From the NCBI RefSeq assembly GCF_004798965.1, contig NZ_SDSD01000001.1:62001-126000 (forward strand): 64,000 nucleotides of DNA, written 5' to 3'. The translations under genes and the position numbers were made by a program. The DNA comes from Onishia niordana. Lineage in GTDB: Bacteria; Pseudomonadota; Gammaproteobacteria; Pseudomonadales; Halomonadaceae. This document shows, in pieces, positions 56,309-64,000 of this stretch. Below the pieces are notes generated by a model that saw nothing but the letters and a program-made list of their open reading frames with translations, was not told the DNA's origin and searched no databases. How positions within the stretch are numbered: position 1 is the stretch's first letter; every line of letters begins with the position of its first letter.

Positions 56309-56339
56309 AACGCCGGGCCTTTGGCCCGGCGTTTTTTTT
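56309..56339 (+). terminator. Terminator of the first ompW gene
   Basis: An 11-bp perfect stem AACGCCGGGCC/GGCCCGGCGTT with TTT loop and six following T. Confidence 0.95.
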
Positions 56340-56426
56340 GCTGCGAGAAAGCGTATCGACGATAATACCGCGCCGAAAAACCCACGTTGTTTCCAACGTT
56401 CCACTATCAACTCGCAGGTATTCTTC

Positions 56427-57761
56427 GTGAAAACGCGTCTTTCCGGCTTCGAGGTACTCGCGATGGGATTCATGACCTTCGCGCTCTTCCTCGGTGCCGG
56501 CAACATCATCTTCCCGCCGCAAGTCGGCCAGGGTGCCGGCATTGCCTTCTGGCCCGCGGCACTGGGCTTTCTGGTAACCGGCGTGGGTATGCCACTGCTG
56601 GGCATCGTCGCCGTGGCCATCGTCGGCGGCGGGCTGGACCGGCTAACCTCTCCCCTGCCCAAGGCGGCTGCGGTGCTCTTCGGGCTAGGCATCTACCTAT
56701 CAATCGGCCCCTTGTTCGCACTACCTCGCACCGGCACGGTGGCCTTCGAGATGGGCATGCGCCCCTTCATCGACTCGACTCCCAGCACCGGCCTGGCCAT
56801 TCACTCGGTGCTTTTCTTTGGCCTTGCTACCCTGCTGGCACTATCGCCCGGCCGGCTGGTAGACGTGATCGGCAAATGGATCACCCCGCTGCTGATCTTC
56901 CTGCTGTTGGTAATTGCCGGTGCCACCTTGCTCTTCCCCCAAGGACCGCTGGGACCCGTCAGCGAGAGCTGGGCCGACGCCCCCTTCGCTCAGGGTTTCG
57001 AAAACGGCTACCTGACCATGGACACCCTGGCCTCGCTGGTCTTCGGCATCCTGATCGTCAGCGCCATCCGCGACCGCGGCATCGAGGATCGCCGCACCAT
57101 GATGCGCTACACCCTCATGACAGGCGTAATCGCCGCCACCTGCCTGGCCGCCGTCTACCTGCCCCTGGCCTACATGGGCGCGACCAGTCATGAAGTGGCA
57201 CCCGGCGCCGACAACGGCGCACTGATTCCCACCTATGTGCAGGCGCTGTTCGGCCCGGCCGGCCCTGTGTTGCTGGCGGTGATCATCACCCTGGCCTGCC
57301 TGACCACCGCGATCGGCCTGCTAACCGCCTGCGGCGAGTATTTCCATCGCCTCTTCCCTCGCCTACCCTATCGGGTGATGGTCATCATCATGGGAGTTTT
57401 TGCCGCCCTGGTGGCCAATCAGGGGCTTGAGAGCCTGATCCGCGTCTCGGTGCCGGTACTAATGGCCCTTTATCCACCAGCCATCGCCCTGATCGCCCTG
57501 TCGTTGTTGCGCCGACAGTTGGCGGATGCGCCGCGGGTCTTCTCCTCCACGATGGGCCTGACCTTTGCCGCCAGCCTGCTGGACGGCTTGGCGGCCAGCG
57601 GCATCGAGGCCCTGGTAAAACCAGCCAGCACCCTGCAGGCAATGCTGCCGTTCGGCGAGACGAGTTTCGGCTGGGTACTGCCGGCCGCCGTTGGCCTGCT
57701 ACTGGGCCTGGCCTTGAGTCACCGTAAAGGTAACTCCCTGGACCCGGCACTCGCCGACTGA
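56427..57761 (+). CDS. brnQ: Branched-chain amino acid:cation symporter BrnQ
   Basis: A 444-aa LIVCS-family carrier with 12 hydrophobic segments, importing Leu, Ile and Val with Na+ or H+. The start reads SGFEVLAMGFMTFALFLGAG, then NIIFPPQVGQGAG, the family signature. Later come LPRTGTVAFEMG and LTTAIGLLTACGEYF. It begins with GTG at 56427 (CAGGTATTCTTC upstream), giving the normal family N-terminus; no nearer ATG fits. It lies between the two OmpW genes. Confidence 0.93.
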   Translation: MKTRLSGFEVLAMGFMTFALFLGAGNIIFPPQVGQGAGIAFWPAALGFLVTGVGMPLLGIVAVAIVGGGLDRLTSPLPKAAAVLFGLGIYLSIGPLFALPRTGTVAFEMGMRPFIDSTPSTGLAIHSVLFFGLATLLALSPGRLVDVIGKWITPLLIFLLLVIAGATLLFPQGPLGPVSESWADAPFAQGFENGYLTMDTLASLVFGILIVSAIRDRGIEDRRTMMRYTLMTGVIAATCLAAVYLPLAYMGATSHEVAPGADNGALIPTYVQALFGPAGPVLLAVIITLACLTTAIGLLTACGEYFHRLFPRLPYRVMVIIMGVFAALVANQGLESLIRVSVPVLMALYPPAIALIALSLLRRQLADAPRVFSSTMGLTFAASLLDGLAASGIEALVKPASTLQAMLPFGETSFGWVLPAAVGLLLGLALSHRKGNSLDPALAD

Positions 57762-57840
57762 AGCCATCAAACGGGCCTTTAGGTGCATGCAGCATGTACA
57801 AGCGCTGACCGTGCCATAGTGATAAAGAGGTCCAACGCAA

Positions 57841-57870
57841 GACGCCCGCTTCCCATAGGAAGCGGGCGTC
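57841..57870. terminator. Hairpin between convergent brnQ and second ompW
   Basis: A 13-bp perfect stem GACGCCCGCTTCC/GGAAGCGGGCGTC, loop CATA, no T-run. It lies between converging genes, so a bidirectional terminator is likely. Confidence 0.7.
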
Positions 57871-57911
57871 GTCGTTAAAGCAGGCCATTACGTGCCGCTA
57901 TGGCAGGCAGC

Positions 57912-58550
57912 TCAGAAGCGGTAACTGATACCGCCCATCACCACCACCGGGTCGATCTCGACGGTGCCTACATCGCTGCCACCCACCTTGGCATCGGTGT
58001 CGATGTCCAGATACCAAGCGGCGGCGTTGAGGGCCCAATGCTCATCGATCAACAAATCAACACCGACCTGGCCGGCAGCGCCCCAGGAATTCTCGAGTTC
58101 CAGCGTGCCGATGTCGAGCTGCTCGTCGGAGAAGATGGTGTAGTTGACACCGATGCCGGCATAAGGCTGTACGCGGGCCTGGGTGCCCCCCAACGGATAG
58201 TACTGAAGCGTCAGAGTCGGCGGCAGGTGCTTGGTCGAGGCCAGATTAGCCCCATTCAGCTCGATGTCATGCTCGAAGCGTTCGGCGGCCAGCAGCTCGA
58301 CGCCCAGCTTGTCGGTGAACCGATAACCCAGTGTGAAGGCGCCAGCAGTTTTGCTCTGCACATCCACATCGTAAGCGCCATTCGCGATAGTACCGTTGTC
58401 GCTCTTGGGCGTCACCTTGGCGACGCCGAGGCGAGTGAAGATATCCCCGGCCCCATAGCTGGCATCCGCAGCGAGCACGTCACTTGAAGAAAGGGCACTG
58501 GCGGCCACCAGGCCAGAGGCGAGAACGGCGGCGAAGGCAGAATAACGCAT
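57912..58550 (-). CDS. OmpW-family outer membrane protein (copy 2)
   Basis: A 212-aa OmpW porin. The signal peptide (MRYSAFAAVLASGLVAASAL to VLA) is followed by YGAGDIFTRLGVAKVTPKSD, FTLGYRFTDKLGVELLAAER, RVQPYAGIGVNYTIFSD and GISYRF at the end. It shares the barrel pattern with copy 1 but differs across much of its length, so it is an old paralogue rather than a recent duplicate. It is oriented opposite to copy 1, with brnQ between them. Confidence 0.92.
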   Translation of the reverse strand: MRYSAFAAVLASGLVAASALSSSDVLAADASYGAGDIFTRLGVAKVTPKSDNGTIANGAYDVDVQSKTAGAFTLGYRFTDKLGVELLAAERFEHDIELNGANLASTKHLPPTLTLQYYPLGGTQARVQPYAGIGVNYTIFSDEQLDIGTLELENSWGAAGQVGVDLLIDEHWALNAAAWYLDIDTDAKVGGSDVGTVEIDPVVVMGGISYRF

Positions 58551-58763
58551 GACTCGATTCCTTTTGCTGTCGGGGCAACCATGGCTGCCGAAAAAGTCAT
58601 CACGAGTCTACTCAACGAGAACAAGGCGAATATTGACACAGCGCAAGACCCGGCGGCACCGAGCCAGGGGTGCGACAATGCGCCCCATGCCGCTTCACCG
58701 CGAAACGCTAATTGGGAACATCAGAAAAAGAGATAAACAAGAAGGAATAGGGTCGACAAGGGA

Positions 58764-59264
58764 TCAGCGCGGCGTGTGGCGATGCAGCCCCAGTGCCACG
58801 AGGCTGTGATCGTCCAGGTCATCCACGGCGTCGACCCGTTCCAGTGCAGCATGATACTCCACCGACAGAAAGGCCTGCCCCGCCAGCAAGTGCGCAAGAT
58901 ACTCACGCGCCGGCCGCAATGCGTCTCCGGTTCGCTCCGGCTGAGCAACATACACCCAGGCTTCGATAGCGCCTTCAGCGGTGAGCACCGACGCACGCAC
59001 CCGGGTGTAATCATGGGGATGTCCTTCGAAGGGATCCATCAACATGATCTGATCAGGATGAGTCAACTCGAAGAGTGCTCCCTCGACCCGGCGTCCCTCG
59101 GCCGGATGGACATTGGCATGGGCAATGCCGGGCACTTTGGACGCCTTGTCGAAGCTCAGCCGGTAGTCTTCCAACACGCCGGCCAACGCACGACGGGTCT
59201 CACCGATTCGGGCATCGACCCGCGCCACATTCATGTTGCTGCCATAGGCAAAGTAATAGGGCAT
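58764..59264 (-). CDS. Gamma-glutamylcyclotransferase-like (AIG2/GGCT fold) protein
   Basis: A 166-aa protein with the fold's hallmark YFAYGSNMN at residues 4-12 and LAGVLEDYRLSFDKASK. VEGALFELTHPDQIMLMDPF carries a Glu (FEGHPHDYTRV) in the position of the catalytic acid. The fold includes enzymes that cyclise gamma-glutamyl groups to 5-oxoproline. The actual substrate is unknown. AGGAGAGCTGC precedes ATG 59264. It is 24 nt downstream of the yqcC gene and probably in one transcript. Confidence 0.85.
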   Translation of the reverse strand: MPYYFAYGSNMNVARVDARIGETRRALAGVLEDYRLSFDKASKVPGIAHANVHPAEGRRVEGALFELTHPDQIMLMDPFEGHPHDYTRVRASVLTAEGAIEAWVYVAQPERTGDALRPAREYLAHLLAGQAFLSVEYHAALERVDAVDDLDDHSLVALGLHRHTPR

Positions 59265-59288
59265 GCAGCTCTCCTGATATTGGCGACC

Positions 59289-59624
59289 TCAGGAGGCCTC
59301 GTTGATCACCTGATCGACTTCCTCTATGGCCTTAACGACCAGCAGGCGATCGCCGGCACGCGCCTGTTCCTGCTTGAGATACAGGTCGGCTGCCGGCGCC
59401 ACGCTGCAGCTCGCGGGGAGTACCGCTTCTTCTGCAATCATGGTATCGAGGCGGGCGATGAATACGAAGCGTAGCCATTGCGGCAGGGACATGGAATCAA
59501 CACAGAACGGTTGCTCGCTGGCCAGTGCCTCGGCCGAGGGCTCTTCCACCCTCCAAAGATCCGTTGCCTTGAGGGTCGCTTCCAGGCGGCGAACCGCTTC
59601 GTCTAGCTGTTGATGAACACTCAT
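59289..59624 (-). CDS. yqcC: YqcC family (DUF446) protein
   Basis: A 111-aa helical protein. VHQQLDEAVRRLEATLKATD and the conserved PFCVDSMSLPQWLRFVFIAR match the YqcC family pattern (PFc.dtl.f.eWLQ). The C-terminal helix ends VDQVINEAS. No function is known; the gene often neighbours tRNA pseudouridine synthase truC, which is absent here. ATG 59624 follows CGGGAGAGACT; the frame from 59669 is not used. Confidence 0.85.
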   Translation of the reverse strand: MSVHQQLDEAVRRLEATLKATDLWRVEEPSAEALASEQPFCVDSMSLPQWLRFVFIARLDTMIAEEAVLPASCSVAPAADLYLKQEQARAGDRLLVVKAIEEVDQVINEAS

Positions 59625-59696
59625 AGTCTCTCCCGATTCAACACCAAAACTCGCCATTATCCCGGGCAAACCTAGCCTTGGCCAGTCGTCAGACCT

Positions 59697-60452
59697 CTAA
59701 CTCTCCAATGGCGCCTGACTCGACAGCACCTTGCGCAGAAAATCTCGGGTGCGAGGATCACGAGGCGTCGAGAAAAGCGCTGAAGGCGGTCCCTGTTCGA
59801 CAATGCGACCGCCCTCCATGAAGATGACCCTATCGGCTACGTCGCGCGCAAAGGCCATCTCATGAGTCACCACCAGCATGGTTTGACGTTCGGCGGCCAG
59901 CTGCTTCATCAGCCCGAGCACTTCCTCGACCCACTCAGGATCCAGCGACGACGTCGGCTCATCGAACAAGATCACCTCCGCTTGAGCCGCCATGGCGCGC
60001 CCGATTCCCACGCGCTGCTGCTGGCCTCCAGAAAGCGAGGCGGGATAGGCATCCGCCTTATCGTCAAGGCCGATGCGTTCGAGAATTTCCCTGGCGCGGG
60101 CATGCGCCCTGCCCTTTGGCCAGCGATTGACTACGATCAGGCCTTCGGCAACGTTCTCCAGCGCTGTCTTGTTGGCGAACAGGGCATAGTTCTGAAAGAC
60201 GAAGGCAGTGCAGCGACGCAGTGCCAGGATATCCGCCTTGCGGGGACGAGCAGCATCAACGTCGAGATCGCCAATGCGAATTCGCCCCGCATCAGGCCGC
60301 TCGAGGAAATTCAGACAGCGAAGCAGCGTCGACTTTCCTGTCCCCGACGGACCAATCACGACGATGATTTCGCCTTGCTTGATCTCCAGGTCAATGCCAT
60401 TGAGCACAACTCCGCCTTTAAAGCGTTTGAACAGTCCTTCTACCACCATCAT
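59697..60452 (-). CDS. Polar amino acid ABC transporter ATPase
   Basis: A 251-aa PAAT-family ATPase. Walker A GPSGTGKST, the Q-loop in FVFQNYALFANKTALENVAE, signature LSGGQQQR, Walker B EVILFDEPTSSLDPEWVEE and switch His in VVTHEMAFARDVADRV are all intact. It resembles the cystine/L-cystine transporter ATPases (TcyN/YecC). The ATG overlaps the permease stop (ATGA). It is the last gene of a three-gene importer. Confidence 0.93.
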   Translation of the reverse strand: MMVVEGLFKRFKGGVVLNGIDLEIKQGEIIVVIGPSGTGKSTLLRCLNFLERPDAGRIRIGDLDVDAARPRKADILALRRCTAFVFQNYALFANKTALENVAEGLIVVNRWPKGRAHARAREILERIGLDDKADAYPASLSGGQQQRVGIGRAMAAQAEVILFDEPTSSLDPEWVEEVLGLMKQLAAERQTMLVVTHEMAFARDVADRVIFMEGGRIVEQGPPSALFSTPRDPRTRDFLRKVLSSQAPLES

Positions 60453-61126
60453 CGTTGATAGGCCTCGTTGAAACGTGCTTCTAGGCGCCGCTGCAGCCAA
60501 GCCAACAGCTCGACGATTCCCCAGTAGATAATCGCTACCGTAATGAAGGCCTCAAAATAGAGGAAGCTACCGGCGGCCTCTTTCTGAGTGGCCCCCATCA
60601 GTTCCGTCACGCCCAGAGTAAAAGCCAGCGAGGTGGCCTTGATCATGTCGATGAAATAATTCATCAGTGTCGGCACCGCAATACGGGTCGCCTGGGGCAG
60701 TACGATGCGACGCATCAGCTGCGCATTGGTCATACCGACCGACAGCGCCGCCTCGGTCTGGCTGCGGTCTACCCCGATGATAGCGGCACGAATCGACTCC
60801 GCCATGTATGCAGAGAAGTGCAGGGTAAGCCCCAGGATAGTCGCCGTCACCCCGTTGATCTCGGTCAACGCACTGAACACCTGAGGCAGCCCGTAATAGA
60901 ACAGGAAGAGCTGCACCAAAAGCGGTGTACCGCGAAAGAAAGAGATGAACAGGATCGTTGCTGCATTCAGCCCCGGAATCGCCAGCACGCGAATCACGGC
61001 CAGCAGACAGGCGAGGATCAGAGCAAGCACCATACCGGCTGCGGCCATTTCCAGCGTCAGGGGCAAATAGCTCAGCAGTACCGGCACCAGCCCCAGCATG
61101 TAATCAAGGTCGAGCAGATTCATCAT
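60449..61126 (-). CDS. Polar amino acid ABC transporter permease
   Basis: A 225-aa HisM/GlnP-type permease with about five helices. FISFFRGTPLLVQLFLFYYG is the characteristic family block, and SQTEAALSVGMTNAQLMRRI with VLPQATRIAVP forms the EAA loop. It should form a homodimer. It lies 9 nt downstream of the binding-protein gene. Confidence 0.93.
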   Translation of the reverse strand: MMNLLDLDYMLGLVPVLLSYLPLTLEMAAAGMVLALILACLLAVIRVLAIPGLNAATILFISFFRGTPLLVQLFLFYYGLPQVFSALTEINGVTATILGLTLHFSAYMAESIRAAIIGVDRSQTEAALSVGMTNAQLMRRIVLPQATRIAVPTLMNYFIDMIKATSLAFTLGVTELMGATQKEAAGSFLYFEAFITVAIIYWGIVELLAWLQRRLEARFNEAYQR

Positions 61127-61135
61127 GACTCCCGG

Positions 61136-61885
61136 TTACGGGCGAGTGATGTCGGTGCCGAACCACCGCTCGGAGATCGCCTTCAACGAGCCATCATCAC
61201 GCAACGCCGCAACAGCCGAGTTAACACGGTCACGAAGTTCCGCATCGTCTTCCCGGAACGGTAGGGCGTTGCGAATCTGTGAAAACGGCTGGCCAGCGAG
61301 CGCCAGCGGCAACGGTTTTTCCTTGATTACCTGACTGGCACTGACGCGATCCATGACGAAGGCATCGACCCGGCCGAGCGCCGTATCCTGCTCGATATTG
61401 CTCTCGTAGGTGCGAATGTCGATTTCATCGGCATAGGGCAAATCCTCAAGCAGTGATTCGTAATTCGACCCCAGATTGACTGCCACCGACTTGCCACGAA
61501 GATCTTCGACGCCTTGAATGCTGTCGTTGCCACGCTTGACCACCACCTGAGCACCGTCATAAACGTAGGGCTCGGTGAAACGGTACTTGGCCTCGCGCTC
61601 ATCGGTAATCGTGATCTGGTTGGCAATGGTGTCGATCCGACCTGACTCGAGCATACCGAACAGGCCGGAGAAGTTGGCAGTCACGAACGTGACTTCAACG
61701 CCCATCTCTTCGGCGACAGCTTCCATCACATCCACCTCGAAGCCCTTGAGCTCATCCTGCTCGACGAACGTGAAAGGGAAATATCCTCCGGACATCCCTA
61801 CCCTGAGCGGATCATCTGCCTGAGCCAATCCTGCGGTGGCGAGTGCAACGGCAGCCAAGAGGGAAAGTGGGAAGGCACGCAGCAT
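61136..61885 (-). CDS. Polar amino acid (cystine-type) ABC transporter binding protein
   Basis: A 249-aa periplasmic SBP_bac_3 protein. Signal peptide MLRAFPLSLLAAVALATAGL to AQA, then DDPLRVGMSGGYFPFTFVEQ, DELKGFEVDVMEAVAEEMGV and GMLESGRIDTIANQITITDE. This variant, with GxxPFTF and IANQITIT, recalls the cystine receptors FliY/TcyJ/YckB, so cystine is the best guess. AGGAG precedes the ATG. It is the first gene of the importer operon. Confidence 0.9.
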   Translation of the reverse strand: MLRAFPLSLLAAVALATAGLAQADDPLRVGMSGGYFPFTFVEQDELKGFEVDVMEAVAEEMGVEVTFVTANFSGLFGMLESGRIDTIANQITITDEREAKYRFTEPYVYDGAQVVVKRGNDSIQGVEDLRGKSVAVNLGSNYESLLEDLPYADEIDIRTYESNIEQDTALGRVDAFVMDRVSASQVIKEKPLPLALAGQPFSQIRNALPFREDDAELRDRVNSAVAALRDDGSLKAISERWFGTDITRP

Positions 61886-61931
61886 GTGGCTCTCCTAAAG
61901 TGTGCTTGAGATATGTGCAAAAAGATTATTA

Positions 61932-61960
61932 GGTAATAAGTGATTATAAAGCTTATTACC
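61932..61960 (-). promoter_or_regulatory. Inverted repeat enclosing a TATAAT box upstream of the importer operon
   Basis: GGTAATAAG and CTTATTACC form a perfect 9-bp inverted repeat with an 11-nt spacer. On the minus strand the spacer contains a consensus -10 TATAAT (61948-61943). The arrangement, 47 nt upstream of the binding-protein start, would let a dimeric regulator block or modulate RNA polymerase. No strong -35 is visible. The regulator is unknown. Beyond it, the gap to 62343 has a pyrimidine-rich tract and no gene. Confidence 0.5.
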
Positions 61961-62050
61961 CTTTGGAACATAGGCTAACGACGCAAGCTCACTACGACCA
62001 ATCGAGCCTGACTATCTACGCCCAAGGCATACGCTACTTCTCCCCTGCAA

Positions 62051-62086
62051 CCTTCTCCCTCTTCTCCCTCTTCTCCCCTCTCTTTC
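62051..62086. repeat. Homopyrimidine tract with 9-bp periodicity
   Basis: CTTCTCCCT repeats about three times within an unbroken run of C and T residues of some 36 nt. Low-complexity intergenic DNA in the middle of the roughly 460-bp gap between two divergent genes. Confidence 0.7.
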
Positions 62087-62343
62087 ACCCGCCTCTTAAC
62101 ACGACCGGAAGCGCATGGCATGCACCTCACTGAGCGGGTCTGTTATCACCAAGTACTCGTCATGCACAGAAACCCTGCAAAGAACTGTGGATAACCATTG
62201 GACAAGCATGGCTTGCCGGGGTGTCATGGGCGCTCACGAGAGCTGGGTGATTTTTATACAATACAGCCCTTCTACGCTGGTCCGGGGCTGCCAAGGGTCC
62301 TACCAAAAGTGATACAGTGAGTGCTTGATTATGGGAAGGTGCC

Positions 62344-63375
62344 ATGCAGCCAATTTTTACGCTTCACGACTTCTTCACGCGCAGCGGCGCCCAAGTACGG
62401 CTCTACCATCTCGGTCGACGTCTGGCGCCCTGTTTGCTAGACGAGCTAGCCGCCTTCGAGGCTCAACGTCAGCCCTGGTCAATGCCATGGCAAGGGCAGG
62501 CGCGATTCGCCTGCGTCTTCACTATTGGCGATGCCACCGAACCGCTGACCTGGTTCCTGTCGCTGCCGCTGGATGAGCAGGGATACTTGATGTCCGCCCC
62601 CCGGGACGCCTTTATCCAACGCCTGCTTGAGACGCTTGGCCACAGCGTAGCGACACTTGGTGAAGAGAGCCGAGTGGACAATCTGATGAAAGACAATCCG
62701 CTGGCCTTTACCCCCTCTTTACCCTTGCAAGCGATGCTGCATGCCCGCGCCAGCCACGACCTGAACCGGCCGACAAGTGAGCACCTGGAGCTTGTCGAAA
62801 ATTACCTGACCGACGCGCAAGACACTGCGTCAGAAAGCCAATGGCAGGCACTCGGCCTTCAGGGACTCGCAGACTTCGCAACACACCACGATGCCGACCA
62901 GGCTCATGCGCTTGCCAAGCGTTTGCCAGCACTACCCAAGGAAGTATTGCACTCACTGTGCTACTGCCTTGAACATGTTGAACTGGACATCGAACTGATT
63001 ATGAGCCTACGCGCTCGCGGCGAAAAGGCGGCGCGCGAAGCTGATATCGAGACGTTCTGTGCGTGCGTGCGAGCGATAGGCGCAAGCCAGGACGACAGTG
63101 TCGGCAACTGGTATGGCGAGTTACTCGACGACCCTGCCGCCTGTGGCCCTGACCTGCTCGCGGCCATTGCGGCACGAGGCTGGGAGCACCTAGAAGATGC
63201 TCAGCGGCTGCCGCGCTATCTTGAGCGCCTGGCTGAGCAACCATCGGTAGACTTCACGGCGATGGTGCGAGACCTGGCACTGATCCCAAGGCTGCGCCTG
63301 CCACTGCTGATGCAATTGCGTGATGCAGCGACTCACTCGCCGGTTGGACAACGGCTAGCCAACCTGCACCGCTGA
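62344..63375 (+). CDS. DUF3549 family protein
   Basis: A 343-aa cytosolic protein that I recognise as DUF3549: FTLHDFFTRSGAQVRLYHLG at the start, WFLSLPLDEQGYLMSAPRDA, then a helical C-terminal half rich in Leu, Ala and His with a run of short helices. No function is known. RBS GGAAGGTGCC. It lies just upstream of rimB and rimK, 12 bp before rimB, which suggests cotranscription. Confidence 0.82.
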   Translation: MQPIFTLHDFFTRSGAQVRLYHLGRRLAPCLLDELAAFEAQRQPWSMPWQGQARFACVFTIGDATEPLTWFLSLPLDEQGYLMSAPRDAFIQRLLETLGHSVATLGEESRVDNLMKDNPLAFTPSLPLQAMLHARASHDLNRPTSEHLELVENYLTDAQDTASESQWQALGLQGLADFATHHDADQAHALAKRLPALPKEVLHSLCYCLEHVELDIELIMSLRARGEKAAREADIETFCACVRAIGASQDDSVGNWYGELLDDPAACGPDLLAAIAARGWEHLEDAQRLPRYLERLAEQPSVDFTAMVRDLALIPRLRLPLLMQLRDAATHSPVGQRLANLHR

Positions 63376-63387
63376 CCCGGAGGGATC

Positions 63388-63825
63388 ATGAAAGCACTGC
63401 CCTATCACGCCAAGGCGGTCATCGGCCGCCGCGAGATGGTGACGCTTCCCGATCTGGGGTTGACCCTTTGCTGCAAGGCCGACACTGGAGCACGCACATC
63501 GGCCCTTCATGCCGAGGAAATTGAGACGTTCGAAGAAGATGGCCATACCTGGGTCAGCTTCGTGACCCGTGGTGGTGGGCCTGAAAGCCCGCCTCATCCA
63601 GTGCGCCTTCACCTGCATGACCGGCGACTGGTCACCAGTTCCAACGGCCAGGCCGAATGGCGATACGTAGTGCGCACACGCCTGCAAATTGGTGATCTCG
63701 ACTTCATGGCAGAACTAAGCCTGACTCACCGTGGCGATATGCGACATCCCATGCTGCTTGGACGGCGTGCCATGCGCCGCCTGTTAGTCGCCCCCGGCGC
63801 CGCCTTCCTTCATGGCGAGCCCTGA
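63388..63825 (+). CDS. rimB: RimB retropepsin-like protease
   Basis: A 145-aa small aspartic (retropepsin-like) protease of the family annotated as ATP-dependent zinc protease. KADTGARTSALHAEEIETF carries the DTGA active-site motif, and LGRRAMRRLLVAP is the conserved C-terminal block. In Pseudomonas RimB trims poly-glutamate tails that RimK adds to ribosomal protein S6. It is directly followed by rimK, as in that system. RBS GGAGGGATC. Confidence 0.88.
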   Translation: MKALPYHAKAVIGRREMVTLPDLGLTLCCKADTGARTSALHAEEIETFEEDGHTWVSFVTRGGGPESPPHPVRLHLHDRRLVTSSNGQAEWRYVVRTRLQIGDLDFMAELSLTHRGDMRHPMLLGRRAMRRLLVAPGAAFLHGEP

Positions 63826-63845
63826 CCCCTACAAGGAGCTGATGT

Positions 63846-64000
63846 ATGCATATCGCCCTGCTATCACGCAATCGCCATCTTTATTCAACTCGCCGCCTGA
63901 TCGAAGCGGCAGAGCAGCGCGGCCATACTGCTCGGGTCATCGACACGCTGCGCTGTTACATGAACATCACATCGCACCGGCCCTCTATTCACTATAAAGG
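63846..64000 (+). CDS. rimK: RimK ribosomal protein S6 glutamate ligase (5' part)
   Basis: The first 51 codons: [20 protein letters not shown], then [20 protein letters not shown] and SIHYK, which match the RimK N-terminal domain closely. The ATP-grasp domain lies beyond the right edge. RimK adds Glu residues to the S6 C-terminus, remodelling ribosomes. AAGGAG precedes ATG 63846, 20 bp after rimB. Confidence 0.93.
   Translation, partial: MHIALLSRNRHLYSTRRLIEAAEQRGHTARVIDTLRCYMNITSHRPSIHYK

Noticed and set aside
1..64000. Prophage, insertion sequence or genomic island
   Set aside because: No integrase, transposase, phage structural gene or clear attachment repeats were found. The tRNA-Gly gene has no duplicated 3' end that I can see nearby.

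Overview
The window looks like chromosomal DNA of a moderately halophilic gammaproteobacterium, most likely Halomonas or a close Halomonadaceae relative. This is an inference from GC-rich codon use, acidic proteins, the gene families present (TTT and TAXI transporter subunits, AraC-putA-putP proline cluster, two OmpW porins, RimB/RimK) and clear Shine-Dalgarno starts. I see no IS element, prophage, rRNA operon or CRISPR array. It is mostly core and metabolic genome, with one decayed gene and several small repeat tracts.

Layout. 0-2.4 kb: the 5' end of a TTT (TctC-type) binding-protein gene and kdgD (sugar-acid catabolism), divergent from an AEC transporter. 2.4-7.6 kb: minus-strand ABM monooxygenase, sixA-gpsA (overlapping) and pntAB transhydrogenase, with a palindrome-rich region upstream of pntA. 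8-14.5 kb: an isochorismatase-fold protein lacking the catalytic Cys, a Bax-like glucosaminidase, htpG with a consensus sigma-32 promoter, DUF1232 and slt. 14.7-25 kb: LysE exporter, TM2 protein, 2OG-Fe(II) oxygenase, cspA, a repeat-bearing acidic lipoprotein, a yeast-FCY1-like cytosine deaminase, VOC protein, yegS, a CPA2 antiporter, pepN and DUF454. 25.4-35.6 kb: yajQ, GNAT, an RLAN/ATP-grasp (RimK-like) ligase followed by a 13-bp tandem repeat, an orphan TAXI binding protein, yeaC-DUF2797, glpG rhomboid, nadK-metallophosphoesterase, EamA and DUF6314.

35.7-45.4 kb: the most coherent system, a complete glycerol uptake and catabolism cluster read leftward as glpS-glpT-glpP-glpQ-glpU-glpV-glpK-glpD. 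It encodes a CUT1-like ABC importer with two different ATPases, glycerol kinase and the aerobic glycerol-3-phosphate dehydrogenase. A perfect 10-bp inverted repeat with TTCG/CGAA cores lies upstream. Each ATPase has lost different conserved residues, so one ATP site looks canonical and the other degenerate.

45.7-48.3 kb: sparse DNA with a small acidic protein, a CBS-pair protein, a metallophosphatase pseudogene and tRNA-Gly(CCC). 48.7-54.9 kb: AraC regulator, putA and putP. 55-58.6 kb: an orphan YbgE-like protein and brnQ between two OmpW genes. 58.7-62 kb: GGCT-like and YqcC proteins and a polar amino-acid ABC importer. 62.3-64 kb: DUF3549, rimB and the start of rimK. Functions were assigned by reading sequence and recalling families; no search was run.
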